This document shows positions 1-7,151 of a stretch of DNA of 42,810 nucleotides, in pieces (positions within the stretch are counted from its first letter, which is position 1; every line of letters starts with the position of its first letter). The notes beneath the pieces are model-generated. The model saw only the letters and a program-made list of their open reading frames with translations, did not search any database and was not told the origin of the DNA. A program made the position numbers and the translations under genes. The DNA is from an uncultured Lachnospiraceae bacterium (GTDB lineage Bacteria; Bacillota; Clostridia; Lachnospirales; Lachnospiraceae), in NCBI GenBank assembly GCA_905235435.1, contig CAJOLD010000006.1, positions 1 through 42,810 on the forward strand, given 5' to 3'.

Positions 1-4
1 TCGC

Positions 5-24
5 AAGCCCGGAAACGGGCTTTT
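5..24 (+). terminator. Intrinsic terminator of a gene left of the window
   Basis: A 7-bp stem (AAGCCCG/CGGGCTT) with a GAAA loop is followed by TTTTC. The T-run lies on the right, so it would end a rightward transcript that enters from outside the window. Confidence 0.6.
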
Positions 25-116
25 CGGTTCAGGGCAACTCCCCATCCTCTGACAACTTAACGCGCGGAACCCTACTTTGCTCTGATATGTATGATCTTTT
101 AGGATCTTTTCGGCTT

Positions 117-144
117 ATTATAGCATACTTCCAACTGAAAGCAA
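117..144 (-). promoter_or_regulatory. Leftward promoter firing out of the window
   Basis: On the minus strand TTGCTT and TATAAT are separated by 16 bp, and the -10 box carries an extended TGC just upstream. No gene of normal size lies in the roughly 110 bases downstream. Its target is either off the window or a short leader; a minus-strand ATG near base 46 opens a frame that stays open to the edge. Confidence 0.45.
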
Positions 145-150
145 GAGGAA

Positions 151-178
151 AAAGGGCCGGGAGTTTTCCCGGCCCTTT
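151..178 (-). terminator. Terminator of the small leftward gene
   Basis: A perfect 12-bp stem (AAAGGGCCGGGA with its complement) has a 4-base loop. On the minus strand it is followed by TTTTTCC, so it ends transcription of the leftward 86-residue gene. Confidence 0.8.
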
Positions 179-191
179 GCAGTAAGCATAT

Positions 192-452
192 TCAATTCGG
201 GATCCGGGCCCAGGTCAGTCCGTAGGCCAGTTCCATCACCTTTTTGATCTCATCCTTCATCCGGCCGCAGGCTTCCCCCTCCGAGGCGAACCGCATCAGG
301 CCTACCTTTGATTTCTTTTCGCTGAAATAGATCTCCCAGCCGTCGGAGTCCTTCTCAAGGCAGATCCGGTGGTTATGGTTCCCCTTCAGGCTGTACAGTT
401 TTTTCGGTACACTGTGCGCTTCAAAAAAGGCGCGAAGCTCTTTGATCGTCAT
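192..452 (-). CDS. Small conserved protein of unknown function
   Basis: This encodes an 86-residue acidic/basic mixed protein starting MTIKELRAFFEAHSVP. It has no signal peptide, membrane helix or metal motif. The look (short alpha/beta protein with YSLKGNHNH, WEIYFSEKKSKVGL and a C-terminal helix) resembles small proteins often seen as immunity-like or stand-alone genes in Firmicutes, but I cannot name the family. The start is set at the second in-frame ATG because AGGGGGG lies 8-10 bases before it; the upstream ATG has no such site. It has its own promoter and terminator, so it is monocistronic. The dyad repeats in its leader suggest that it is regulated. Confidence 0.65.
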   Translation of the reverse strand: MTIKELRAFFEAHSVPKKLYSLKGNHNHRICLEKDSDGWEIYFSEKKSKVGLMRFASEGEACGRMKDEIKKVMELAYGLTWARIPN

Positions 453-477
453 AATTTTATTCCCCCCTGCTGACACT

Positions 478-532
478 ATGTGAATAGATGTATTTCACAT
501 CACGTAGTTTTCAAAACCACATCATGTGAATA
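478..532. promoter_or_regulatory. Cluster of dyad repeats in the divergent control region
   Basis: ATGTGAA and TTCACAT form an inverted repeat with 9 bases between the arms. About 20 bases on is the perfect palindrome CACATCATGTG, and CACATCACGTAG sits 22 bp before it in the same phase. ATGTGAATA occurs twice. The sites overlap the predicted start of the leftward transcript, the position expected of a repressor operator. That they are an operator is inference. Confidence 0.5.
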
Positions 533-560
533 CTATAGCACCGCTGCTCCGCGATTGCAA
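532..560 (-). promoter_or_regulatory. Promoter of the small leftward gene
   Basis: On the minus strand TTGCAA and TATAGT are 17 bp apart, with TGC directly before the -10 box (extended -10). The start point would fall near base 525, inside the palindrome cluster. Confidence 0.65.
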
Positions 561-613
561 GAGGATTGTTTATCTTATTTTTTTCTTAATTGCGGACAGA
601 GGCCGTTTTTATC

Positions 614-622
614 TGCTATAAT
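614..622 (+). promoter_or_regulatory. Extended -10 promoter of the first L,D-transpeptidase
   Basis: TGCTATAAT is a full extended -10 element 23 bases before the start codon. No good -35 box is visible at 17 bp. AGGGGG lies 5 bases before the ATG. Confidence 0.6.
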
Positions 623-645
623 AGCTTCGACAGACAGGGGGATCT

Positions 646-2199
646 ATGAAGATGGAAGATCACAGGGAAGATGAAACAAGAGAAGAACTGCGGCAGCGCG
701 TGCAGAAGACCTTTGCGGACCGCGGCAGTTCTTATGAATATAAAGAACAGAGTGAGGCTGGTTCCGCAAAGGGAAAGAAGCCTCTTGACGACATACTGCT
801 TCGCGGTGTGCTGATCGGACTGATCGTTATTGTCGCGGCTGTTGTTCTGAACATGGTGTATGTATCGCGCATGGACGGGAAGTTCTATCACTTTACTTCC
901 GTCAACCACTTTGACGTGACCGGGCTAACGCCGCAGGAGGCGGCCGCCCAGCTTTCCGATATCTGCGAAACAACGTTTGTCAATTTCTATGAGGGATCGA
1001 AGATGGAGCTTTCCCTCACGCTGGCGGATATGGGCTATACTCTCGACATGGCGGATCTTCTGGAGGAGCTGCAGCAGATCGAGGCGTCCCAGCGCAGAAT
1101 CTTTCCCATCCATATTTTCGGCTCAAAGAATTATGAACTGAAGGCGGCCCTCGTGCTCGACAACGAGAAGCTCTCCGAGATGGTCAGCGAGGATACGCTC
1201 CTTACGCCCCGCGTGAAGACAGAGAATGCTTATCTTGCCGCGGATGAAAAGGGAGCCTACATCGTCCCGGAGGTCTATGGTACGGAGTTTGATTCCTGGG
1301 AGCTTCGGCAGATCGTGCGGGAGTCCGTCGCCGAAAGCGCGCTGGAGCCCCAGGGCGGCGTGATCACAGTCGAGATCACGGATGACATGTATAAAAAGCC
1401 GTCCATCCTGAAGGATGACGAGGACCTGACGGCAAAAGAGGAAGTGTTCTCCAAGTACGTCGATTCCAAGATCATTTATGAGTTCGGCGAACAGACGGAG
1501 GAGGTCGGCTGGGATATCATCCAGACCTGGATCAAGTCTGATGTGAACGGGGCAAGGCTGGATGAGGAGACGATGTATAACTTCATCTATGACCTGGCAT
1601 CCAAATATAATACCGTTTTCGAGGAGAGGACATTTAAGACCACGTATGGCTACTCCATACAGATCCCCCGCAACGAGTACGGCTACAGGATCGACTATGA
1701 CGGGGAATATTTCCAGCTGCTGGACGACCTTGAGAAGGGCGGTGAGGTGCGCAGAGAACCCGTCTACGAGATCTCCGGTTTCAGCAGGAACGGACGGGAT
1801 GACCTCAACGGCAGCTACATAGAGGTGGACCTTTCCGCGCAGCATCTGTGGATGTACTACGAGGGAGGCCTTGTGGTCGAGACGGATATCGTCTCCGGGC
1901 TTCCGACTGAGGAAAGAGAAACGGTGGACGGCGCCTTCGCCATTCCCTACAAAGAAAGCCCCGCCAACCTGGTCGGCCAGGGCGGCAGCGGACAGCAGAC
2001 GTGGGACGTGGAAGTGGATTACTGGATGCCCTTCTGCGACGGGCAGGGGCTCCATGACGCCAAATGGCGCGGTTCCTTCGGCGGGACCCTCTACAAGGCC
2101 TACGGATCCCACGGATGCGTAAATCTCCCGGAATATGCCGCGGCCATGATCTATTCCTACTGCAGGACCAACTACCCGATCATCCTCTACAAATCCTGA
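646..2199 (+). CDS. Membrane-anchored L,D-transpeptidase (YkuD), paralogue 1
   Basis: This encodes a 517-residue cell-wall enzyme that would form 3-3 peptidoglycan cross-links or attach ligands to meso-DAP stems. A charged cytoplasmic N-terminus of about 48 residues is followed by one membrane helix (about 49-72), then an extracellular region of the PG_binding_4 type (about 85-370) and a C-terminal YkuD domain (about 389-516). The catalytic motif is visible as SHGC with H489 and C491, and a further conserved His470 lies in GLHDAKW. The layout matches Gram-positive L,D-transpeptidases with duplicated PG_binding_4 domains. It is monocistronic, with its own extended -10 promoter and a terminator. 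It is closely similar in its last 130 residues to the enzyme at 20.1-21.6 kb. I am sure of the family; the exact cross-link is inferred. Confidence 0.92.
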   Translation: MKMEDHREDETREELRQRVQKTFADRGSSYEYKEQSEAGSAKGKKPLDDILLRGVLIGLIVIVAAVVLNMVYVSRMDGKFYHFTSVNHFDVTGLTPQEAAAQLSDICETTFVNFYEGSKMELSLTLADMGYTLDMADLLEELQQIEASQRRIFPIHIFGSKNYELKAALVLDNEKLSEMVSEDTLLTPRVKTENAYLAADEKGAYIVPEVYGTEFDSWELRQIVRESVAESALEPQGGVITVEITDDMYKKPSILKDDEDLTAKEEVFSKYVDSKIIYEFGEQTEEVGWDIIQTWIKSDVNGARLDEETMYNFIYDLASKYNTVFEERTFKTTYGYSIQIPRNEYGYRIDYDGEYFQLLDDLEKGGEVRREPVYEISGFSRNGRDDLNGSYIEVDLSAQHLWMYYEGGLVVETDIVSGLPTEERETVDGAFAIPYKESPANLVGQGGSGQQTWDVEVDYWMPFCDGQGLHDAKWRGSFGGTLYKAYGSHGCVNLPEYAAAMIYSYCRTNYPIILYKS

Positions 2200-2218
2200 C
2201 TGAGCAAAAATGAAAATG

Positions 2219-2266
2219 AAAATGCCATCCGGGGACGGTTTTGATGTCCTTCGGATGGCATTTTTT
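2219..2266. terminator. Bidirectional terminator
   Basis: The arms AAAATGCCATCCG and CGGATGGCATTTT form a 13-bp stem around a 20-base loop, with TTTTTT on the right and A-rich sequence on the left. It serves both the transpeptidase and the converging zinc-ribbon gene. Confidence 0.8.
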
Positions 2267-2277
2267 ATTCGTACCTC

Positions 2278-2604
2278 TTAAGCCTCATCTTCAAGGGGCC
2301 GGTGCCCGCATACGGGGCATTCGATGATGCCTCTGGAGAAGGCCCATCGCGCGGTGCCGCAGATGGGGCATGCGCCTGTAAGGTCGAAGCCCGCGGCCGC
2401 CGCCTGTGCGCGGAGCCGTTCTTCTCCGGCAGGTGCAGGCTTGGCCGCCGCTTCCGCGGCCTGCCCGGCAGATGCTGCTTCCGCAGCCTGTCCGGCTGCC
2501 GGCGCCGCCGCGGCTGCTTCCTGCAGCGGATACCCGCAGTGGATGCAGACCGCCGCTTTATCGCTCACTTCTTTCCCGCATTCGGGACATTTGATCAGTG
2601 CCAT
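2278..2604 (-). CDS. Small protein with two zinc ribbons
   Basis: This encodes a 108-residue protein. An N-terminal zinc ribbon (C6-x2-C9 and C20-x2-C23, in the form CPECG...CIHCG) is joined by an Ala/Gly/Pro/Glu-rich linker (about 28-70) to a second CxxC pair set (CPICG and CPVCG) near the C-terminus. There is no membrane helix. AAAGGAGG before the ATG fixes the start. It is the last gene of a leftward operon, 15 bases after the TPM-domain gene, whose upstream partner also starts with zinc ribbons. Such ribbons usually mediate protein or nucleic-acid contacts; the role here is unknown. Confidence 0.75.
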   Translation of the reverse strand: MALIKCPECGKEVSDKAAVCIHCGYPLQEAAAAAPAAGQAAEAASAGQAAEAAAKPAPAGEERLRAQAAAAGFDLTGACPICGTARWAFSRGIIECPVCGHRPLEDEA

Positions 2605-2619
2605 TGATGATCTCCTCCT

Positions 2620-3411
2620 TTAAAAGCTGTGACCGCCGCCTCCGCCGCTGGAGAAGCCGCCTCCGCCTCCGGAGTGGCCGCCACCGCCGCCTCCTCCGCC
2701 GCTGCTGCTGCTCGAGCGCGGGCTGTAGGTCCGGTGGGACGATTTAAGATGGTTGGATACGCTGGCCATGGTGCATGTCCAGGCGGCAGCCCCTATGATC
2801 TCCTGCTTTGTGGCGCGGCTGTTGGCGGCCGTGCGCAGAACGAGGATGTAGCACAGGAGCAGGGAAAGCAGAAGCGCGATCAGCGCGTTGCTGATGTATT
2901 TCATCGGCTGGGCGATGCGGCCGCCTTCCAGGAGCGTGCGCATCTGCGAGAACGCTTCGTTTGCGCAGCCGAGATAATCCGCCTGGGAGGCGTAGCTGTA
3001 TACATTGTCCGTGATGACTCTTGACCGCGTTTTGGACACGCTCTGGTAGGCAGCGCCGTCACTGAAGATATAGATCTTCCGGTTTGACATATCGATCAGG
3101 AAGAGGACGGCGGAAGAATCGCGGTACCAGGTCCTGAACCGGCTCTCGGCGAATGCCTGGGCCGTATCATAGTTTGTGTTTGTGGTCACGAAGGCGGCGC
3201 CGGCATAGTCGGTGATCTCCTTCATGGTCTCAAGGAGAGTGTCTTCCTCGGCGGGCGTCAGCAGGCCGGCGCCGTCCTCCAGGTAGACCTCATAGCCGGT
3301 GTCCGGGTTTTCCCAGGCGGGCTCGTCCGCGAGACAGACGGAGGCGCAGGGGAGCACCAGTGCGCACACGGCCAGGAGCAGAGCAGACAGGAAACGCAGC
3401 TGTTTTTTCAT
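2620..3411 (-). CDS. Exported TPM-domain protein with glycine-rich tail
   Basis: This encodes a 263-residue protein with a signal peptide (about 1-28), a TPM domain (about 38-165; DGAGLLTPAEE, ...SAVLFLIDMSNRKIYIF) and one membrane helix (about 175-195). The tail is extremely Gly/Ser-rich and ends GGGGGHSF. This is the YgcG/TPM_phosphatase architecture, whose members sit outside the membrane and are linked to photosystem repair in plants and to unknown envelope functions in bacteria. Its ATG overlaps the stop of the upstream gene (ATGA), so the two are translationally coupled. The partnership with zinc-ribbon membrane proteins is seen in other Firmicutes as far as I recall; no enzymatic activity can be assigned. 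Confidence 0.85.
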   Translation of the reverse strand: MKKQLRFLSALLLAVCALVLPCASVCLADEPAWENPDTGYEVYLEDGAGLLTPAEEDTLLETMKEITDYAGAAFVTTNTNYDTAQAFAESRFRTWYRDSSAVLFLIDMSNRKIYIFSDGAAYQSVSKTRSRVITDNVYSYASQADYLGCANEAFSQMRTLLEGGRIAQPMKYISNALIALLLSLLLCYILVLRTAANSRATKQEIIGAAAWTCTMASVSNHLKSSHRTYSPRSSSSSGGGGGGGGHSGGGGGFSSGGGGGHSF

Positions 3412-4958
3412 ATTCTCTCCTCCTTTGCTTTGTCAAAGAAGTTCGGCACTTCTCTGGTGACGCCGGTATTGTAGTGCAGGATGGCCGCGATCAGTGTCAG
3501 CGCGGTGCCTGCGAAGGCGATGATCGATGCTCCGTAGTACCAGATGTCTTCCGGCGGTGCGGCAATGGCGACATAGGTGACTGCAGCTGCCGCGACAATA
3601 CTTCCTGCCGAGGGAAGCAGCACCGGCGTATGCAGCTCCGATGCCGAGATCTTTGTGGCCAGGATCCGCCACAGAAGGAGGATCGTGCACGCGATGACGG
3701 GCAGGGGATAGAAACCGCCGAGATAATCATTTTCAGAGCCGAATCCCAAAAAGAGCAGGAGCAGGGAGACGGCGATAAAGGCCAGCACCTGTGCCGATGT
3801 GCTCCGGAAAAGCTTCATCAGCGAGGACATGCCGCTTCGCTTTACGACGGTTCCGGCCGCGCCCCGGTTGCCGACATTCGCTTTCCGGTCGGCGGAGGTC
3901 TGGATCTGCGCCTCATAGAACAGGAAACCGAGCAGCGTAAAGACGGACGCGAGCAGCATGGTGGTCATGGCTGTCACTGTCAGCAGAATGTTCAGCAGCA
4001 GGAACAGCGGGACCGCCAGAATGAGCGCGCCGATCAGGAAACGGCGCGTATCAAGCGGGATCTCGGTATAGATCTTGCCGGTCTCCCCGTTGACGACACT
4101 GTAGGCGACGCGGTCGTCCTTGCGCCAGGTCAAAAACCAGACGGGCAGGAGAGCCTGTTTCGTCCCGCTCACATGCGCGCCCAGCTCGCATTCCGTGACG
4201 GAGAGCGACTGGGCATACTGCGAGAGGATCTGCCGCTGCGCGGTCTCCTCGGCAAGCTCCACGGCGTCGTCGGCATACAGATCCTTGTCCGTATCCACCG
4301 TATCGGCATAGAAGCCGAACAGATAGGAAGGCGTAAAAGGCTTCATATCTTCGGTCTTAAACGGTGTCACGGAGGCGCTGATATTGTCGTCGAAAGAGGA
4401 GGATGCGTCATAGACGATACCATTCAGTCCGGCGGAAAGATCGCCGGTGACGGAGAAGCTCTCCTCCACGATGTAGTCGCCCTCCCGGTGGGACTTTGTG
4501 CCCGTGATCACCGGATCGGAAGCAAATCCGACATCAAAGACCCAGTAGGGGATATAGAAACCGGAGAACCGGTTCAGGTAATCGGGGTCGCGCAGCTCCT
4601 TCGGCGCGAAAATATGGTGGCGGAGCCGGTCGGAGTAGATCTTTTTGCACTGCTCCTTGTCGATCCGGAACGGGATGATCCCCTCCGGCGCGTTTTCGCG
4701 GGTCGCCCTGCTCTCGAGCATGACAAAGCTTCCGCAGTAGCTGCAGTACTCTGCCGCGGAATTGTCCGCGGCCAGGATCTCGGCGCCGCAGTTGGGGCAG
4801 GTCAGTATGTTTGCTTCATACTGCCCCGCAGTGCTTTCCTGCGCGTGCGCCCGGTCGTAGCTGACCGGGTCGTAGGGGCTGGAGCACCGCTCGCAGACCA
4901 GCTGCTGCGTGGGGATGTCAAACCGCAGAGAACCTCCGCAGGATGGACATTCATTCAT
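3408..4958 (-). CDS. Zinc-ribbon multi-pass membrane protein
   Basis: This encodes a 516-residue protein with two zinc ribbons at the N-terminus (CPSCGG...CERC, then CPNCG...CSYCG, about residues 4-80), a large soluble middle region (about 90-305) and a C-terminal half with about five to seven membrane helices (from about 308 on). The body motif FSGFYIPYWVFD is typical of proteins described as TFIIB-type zinc-ribbon or virion-core-like in Firmicutes. AGGAGG six bases before the ATG supports the start. It is the first gene of a leftward operon with the TPM-domain protein and the small zinc-ribbon protein. Its function is unknown; the context suggests an envelope complex with a cytoplasmic zinc-ribbon sensor or scaffold. 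Confidence 0.75.
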   Translation of the reverse strand: MNECPSCGGSLRFDIPTQQLVCERCSSPYDPVSYDRAHAQESTAGQYEANILTCPNCGAEILAADNSAAEYCSYCGSFVMLESRATRENAPEGIIPFRIDKEQCKKIYSDRLRHHIFAPKELRDPDYLNRFSGFYIPYWVFDVGFASDPVITGTKSHREGDYIVEESFSVTGDLSAGLNGIVYDASSSFDDNISASVTPFKTEDMKPFTPSYLFGFYADTVDTDKDLYADDAVELAEETAQRQILSQYAQSLSVTECELGAHVSGTKQALLPVWFLTWRKDDRVAYSVVNGETGKIYTEIPLDTRRFLIGALILAVPLFLLLNILLTVTAMTTMLLASVFTLLGFLFYEAQIQTSADRKANVGNRGAAGTVVKRSGMSSLMKLFRSTSAQVLAFIAVSLLLLFLGFGSENDYLGGFYPLPVIACTILLLWRILATKISASELHTPVLLPSAGSIVAAAAVTYVAIAAPPEDIWYYGASIIAFAGTALTLIAAILHYNTGVTREVPNFFDKAKEERI

Positions 4959-5010
4959 ATGCTTCCTCCTTTATGGAAATCTGTTTTGGCTTGGGTCGTA
5001 CGTTACCGTA

Positions 5011-5039
5011 ATAATAGCCGATTTCGCCCGGGATGACAA
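5011..5039 (-). promoter_or_regulatory. Promoter of the zinc-ribbon/TPM operon
   Basis: On the minus strand TTGTCA and TATTAT are spaced by exactly 17 bp. The start point would lie about 45 bases before the ATG of the first gene. Confidence 0.65.
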
Positions 5040-5119
5040 CCCTTCCGCAGAGCCCGGGGGCCTCCCTGAAAGCCCGCGCCGGACCGGGAAATAAGCCATG
5101 GAAAGTTTAGCCCCGGCGC

Positions 5120-5872
5120 TCAGTAATCGACCTTCATAAGGCACAGCCCCTGCGGGGGCGCCGTGTGCCCGGCGAGAGAGCGGTCCCCTGTCTCAAGGAT
5201 GCGGGGGATCATTTCCTTATCCATATCGCCCCAGCCGATCTCCAGAAGGGTGCCGGTCATGATCCGGACCATGTTCTGGAGGAAGCCGTTCCCGTGATAA
5301 TAAAAGTGGATCCTGGAGCCGCCCTGCTCGATGCGGATGGTGTCCACCACGCGGATGGTGGATTTGGTCATGCGCGGGTTGCCGCAGAAGCCCTTGTAGT
5401 CGTGCATGCCCGTAAGCAGCGCGGCGGCTTCCTCCATGCGGGCAATGTCCGGCATGCGGTCCAGGACGGTCACATACTTCCGGTCGAAGACGGGCTTTGA
5501 AGCCCCGTACCAGCAGGTGTAGCGGTAGGTCTTTCCCTTTGCCTTATAGCGGCTGTGGAAGCGGTCCGCGCAGGGCGCGAGGGAGACCACGCTGATATCC
5601 GCGGGCAGGTAGCGGTTCATATATTCCTGAATCTCATCGGCGGAGAGCTCCGTATCCAGCAGGACGTTGGCGGTCATGGCCCTGGCGTGGACGCCGGCAT
5701 CCGTGCGGCCGGCCCCGATGACGAGGGGCGGATCGTCCGCGGGAGCGTCCGTCATCCTCGCGAGGACCTGCTCCAGCTTGCCCTCGATCGTCATGTCCGT
5801 GCCGGGCTGTCGCTGCCATCCCTGGAAGCGCGTCCCGTCATAGCTGATCGTCATCTTATAATTGCGTTTCAT
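5120..5872 (-). CDS. truA: tRNA pseudouridine(38-40) synthase
   Basis: This encodes a 250-residue enzyme that isomerises uridines 38-40 in the anticodon arm of many tRNAs. The catalytic Asp58 lies in GRTDAGVHA, the family signature. Further TruA motifs are YDGTRFQGWQRQP near the N-terminus, FHSRYKAKGKTYRY in the middle and FLQNMVRIMTGTLLEIG in the last third. The length is normal. The start is the ATG eight bases after GGAGGA; the frame stays open for 72 more codons upstream, but that part overlaps the promoter and matches nothing in TruA. It is monocistronic, with its own leftward promoter. Confidence 0.95.
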   Translation of the reverse strand: MKRNYKMTISYDGTRFQGWQRQPGTDMTIEGKLEQVLARMTDAPADDPPLVIGAGRTDAGVHARAMTANVLLDTELSADEIQEYMNRYLPADISVVSLAPCADRFHSRYKAKGKTYRYTCWYGASKPVFDRKYVTVLDRMPDIARMEEAAALLTGMHDYKGFCGNPRMTKSTIRVVDTIRIEQGGSRIHFYYHGNGFLQNMVRIMTGTLLEIGWGDMDKEMIPRILETGDRSLAGHTAPPQGLCLMKVDY

Positions 5873-5915
5873 AAAAGATCCTCCGGCATTTTTGCGAGAT
5901 GGTTCTGTGCTCATT

Positions 5916-5945
5916 ACTATAGCACGGGTCAGACCGAAAAAACAA
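5916..5945 (-). promoter_or_regulatory. Promoter of truA
   Basis: On the minus strand TTGTTT and TATAGT are 18 bp apart, with TGC before the -10 box. The -10 box lies about 45 bases upstream of the truA start. Confidence 0.55.
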
Positions 5946-5989
5946 TCAGGAAGGTTTCCTAAGGATTTATTAGGATTGGGGCTTTCGTA

Positions 5990-6019
5990 TTGACAGTCGC
6001 TGCCAAAAACTGCGATACT
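5990..6019 (+). promoter_or_regulatory. Possible distal promoter of the SH3b gene
   Basis: A consensus TTGACA is followed after 18 bp by GATACT with TGC directly before it. It lies about 90 bases upstream of the SH3b start and could act with the nearer promoter. Confidence 0.35.
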
Positions 6020-6049
6020 GAGTGCAGGAACAGGTAAGAGGGGCCTGTA

Positions 6050-6078
6050 TTGTGCGAGACTGTCAACAATGGTATGAT
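6050..6078 (+). promoter_or_regulatory. Proximal promoter of the SH3b gene
   Basis: TTGTGC and TATGAT are spaced by 17 bp. The start point would be near base 6085, about 20 bases before the ATG and just before the AGGAGGG site. Confidence 0.55.
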
Positions 6079-6105
6079 CACGGATCAAAAACAGGAGGGT
6101 TTGCT

Positions 6106-7089
6106 ATGAAAACGAAAAAGAGAGTATTGCTGCCTCTGCTTCTGCTCATTCTGGGGCTGACCGCGCTGCTCCCCGCAAGGCTGGCGGGATCTGTCGGCGT
6201 GCTGACCGCAAAGGCGGATTATCCGAAGTATTCTGTAAAGGTCGACGACGGCTACCTGGCGCTGCGCAACGCGAAAGCCTTCGATTATAATAATGAGATC
6301 GGAAAACTCTATACCGGGGATACCGTGCAGGTCATGGACACGACCGATTCGACCTACTGGTATGTGTATTCCGCGTCTCTCGGAAAGTACGGCTATGTGA
6401 ACAAGAACTACCTGAGAGCCGTTACCCCGGCTCCGGCACCTTCCGGAGAAGAGTATACGGTAAAGGTGGACGACGGCTATCTGGCGCTCCGCAACGCGAA
6501 GGCCTTCGATTATAATAATGAGATCGGAAAGCTCTATACGGGCGCGAAGGTCACCGTCACGAACAAAGATGACTCGACCTACTGGTATGTGTACGCGCCG
6601 TCCCTCGGAAAATACGGCTATGTAAACAGCAATTACCTGTACAAGAGCGGCAGTTCTTCCACCGTAAAGAATCCCTATTCCGTAAAGGTGGATGACGGCT
6701 ATCTTGCGCTCCGCACCGCAAAGGCGTATGATTATAACAATGAGATCGGAAAGCTGTACACCGGCGATGTCGTCGACGTGCAGGATACGTCCGATTCCAC
6801 CTACTGGTATGTGTACGCGCCCACGCTCGGAAAATCCGGGTATGTGAACAGGAACTACCTGGTCTACGGCGGCGGCGGTTCCGGCTATCTTTTCACGAGG
6901 ACCGTAAAGGTGGACAGCGGCTATCTTGCGCTCCGCACCGCAAAAGCGTATGATTACACCAATGAGATCGGCAAGCTCTACACGGGCGAGACGGTCCAGG
7001 TGGTCAACACGGACGACAGCACCTACTGGTATGTGTACGCGCCGACCCTGAAAAAGTATGGGTATGTGAACAGCAATTACCTGTACTGA
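6106..7089 (+). CDS. Secreted protein with four bacterial SH3 repeats
   Basis: This encodes a 327-residue protein with a signal peptide (about 1-37, basic then leucine-rich, ending near LTAKA) and four SH3b domains at about residues 42-104, 117-179, 191-253 and 265-327. Each repeat has the form VKVDDGYLALR..K, NEIGKLYTG, STYWYVYA..LGKYGYVN, NYL. They are nearly identical, with a period of 74-75 residues and short linkers. SH3b domains bind peptidoglycan or peptides, so a cell-wall targeting or structural role is likely. No catalytic domain is present. The start is the ATG six bases after AGGAGGG; a longer in-frame reading would overlap the promoter. A hairpin and a 62-base gap separate it from hom. 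Confidence 0.88.
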   Translation: MKTKKRVLLPLLLLILGLTALLPARLAGSVGVLTAKADYPKYSVKVDDGYLALRNAKAFDYNNEIGKLYTGDTVQVMDTTDSTYWYVYSASLGKYGYVNKNYLRAVTPAPAPSGEEYTVKVDDGYLALRNAKAFDYNNEIGKLYTGAKVTVTNKDDSTYWYVYAPSLGKYGYVNSNYLYKSGSSSTVKNPYSVKVDDGYLALRTAKAYDYNNEIGKLYTGDVVDVQDTSDSTYWYVYAPTLGKSGYVNRNYLVYGGGGSGYLFTRTVKVDSGYLALRTAKAYDYTNEIGKLYTGETVQVVNTDDSTYWYVYAPTLKKYGYVNSNYLY

Positions 7090-7102
7090 GAACTGAAAAC
7101 AG

Positions 7103-7128
7103 GCGGGATGCCGAAGGAGGCGTCCCGC
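7103..7128 (+). other. Stable hairpin between the SH3b gene and hom
   Basis: GCGGGATGCC pairs with GGCGTCCCGC (one wobble) around a 6-base loop. There is no T-run after it, so it is more likely an mRNA end-stabilising or processing stem than a terminator. Confidence 0.45.
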
Positions 7129-7151
7129 GTAATACAGAAGGCAGGTAAATA

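Noticed and set aside
3360..5036. 558-codon open frame on the plus strand opposite the TPM and zinc-ribbon genes
   Set aside because: Its protein is a low-complexity Arg/Gln/Gly/Asp mix with no domain. The opposite strand encodes clear families with ribosome sites; high GC makes long antisense frames common here.
5873..6088. 72-residue extension of TruA
   Set aside because: It overlaps the predicted promoters on both strands and has no TruA similarity; GGAGGA sits before the internal ATG.
7103..7128. Rho-independent terminator between the SH3b gene and hom
   Set aside because: The stem is strong but is followed by GTAATAC, with no T-run, so it is recorded only as a hairpin.
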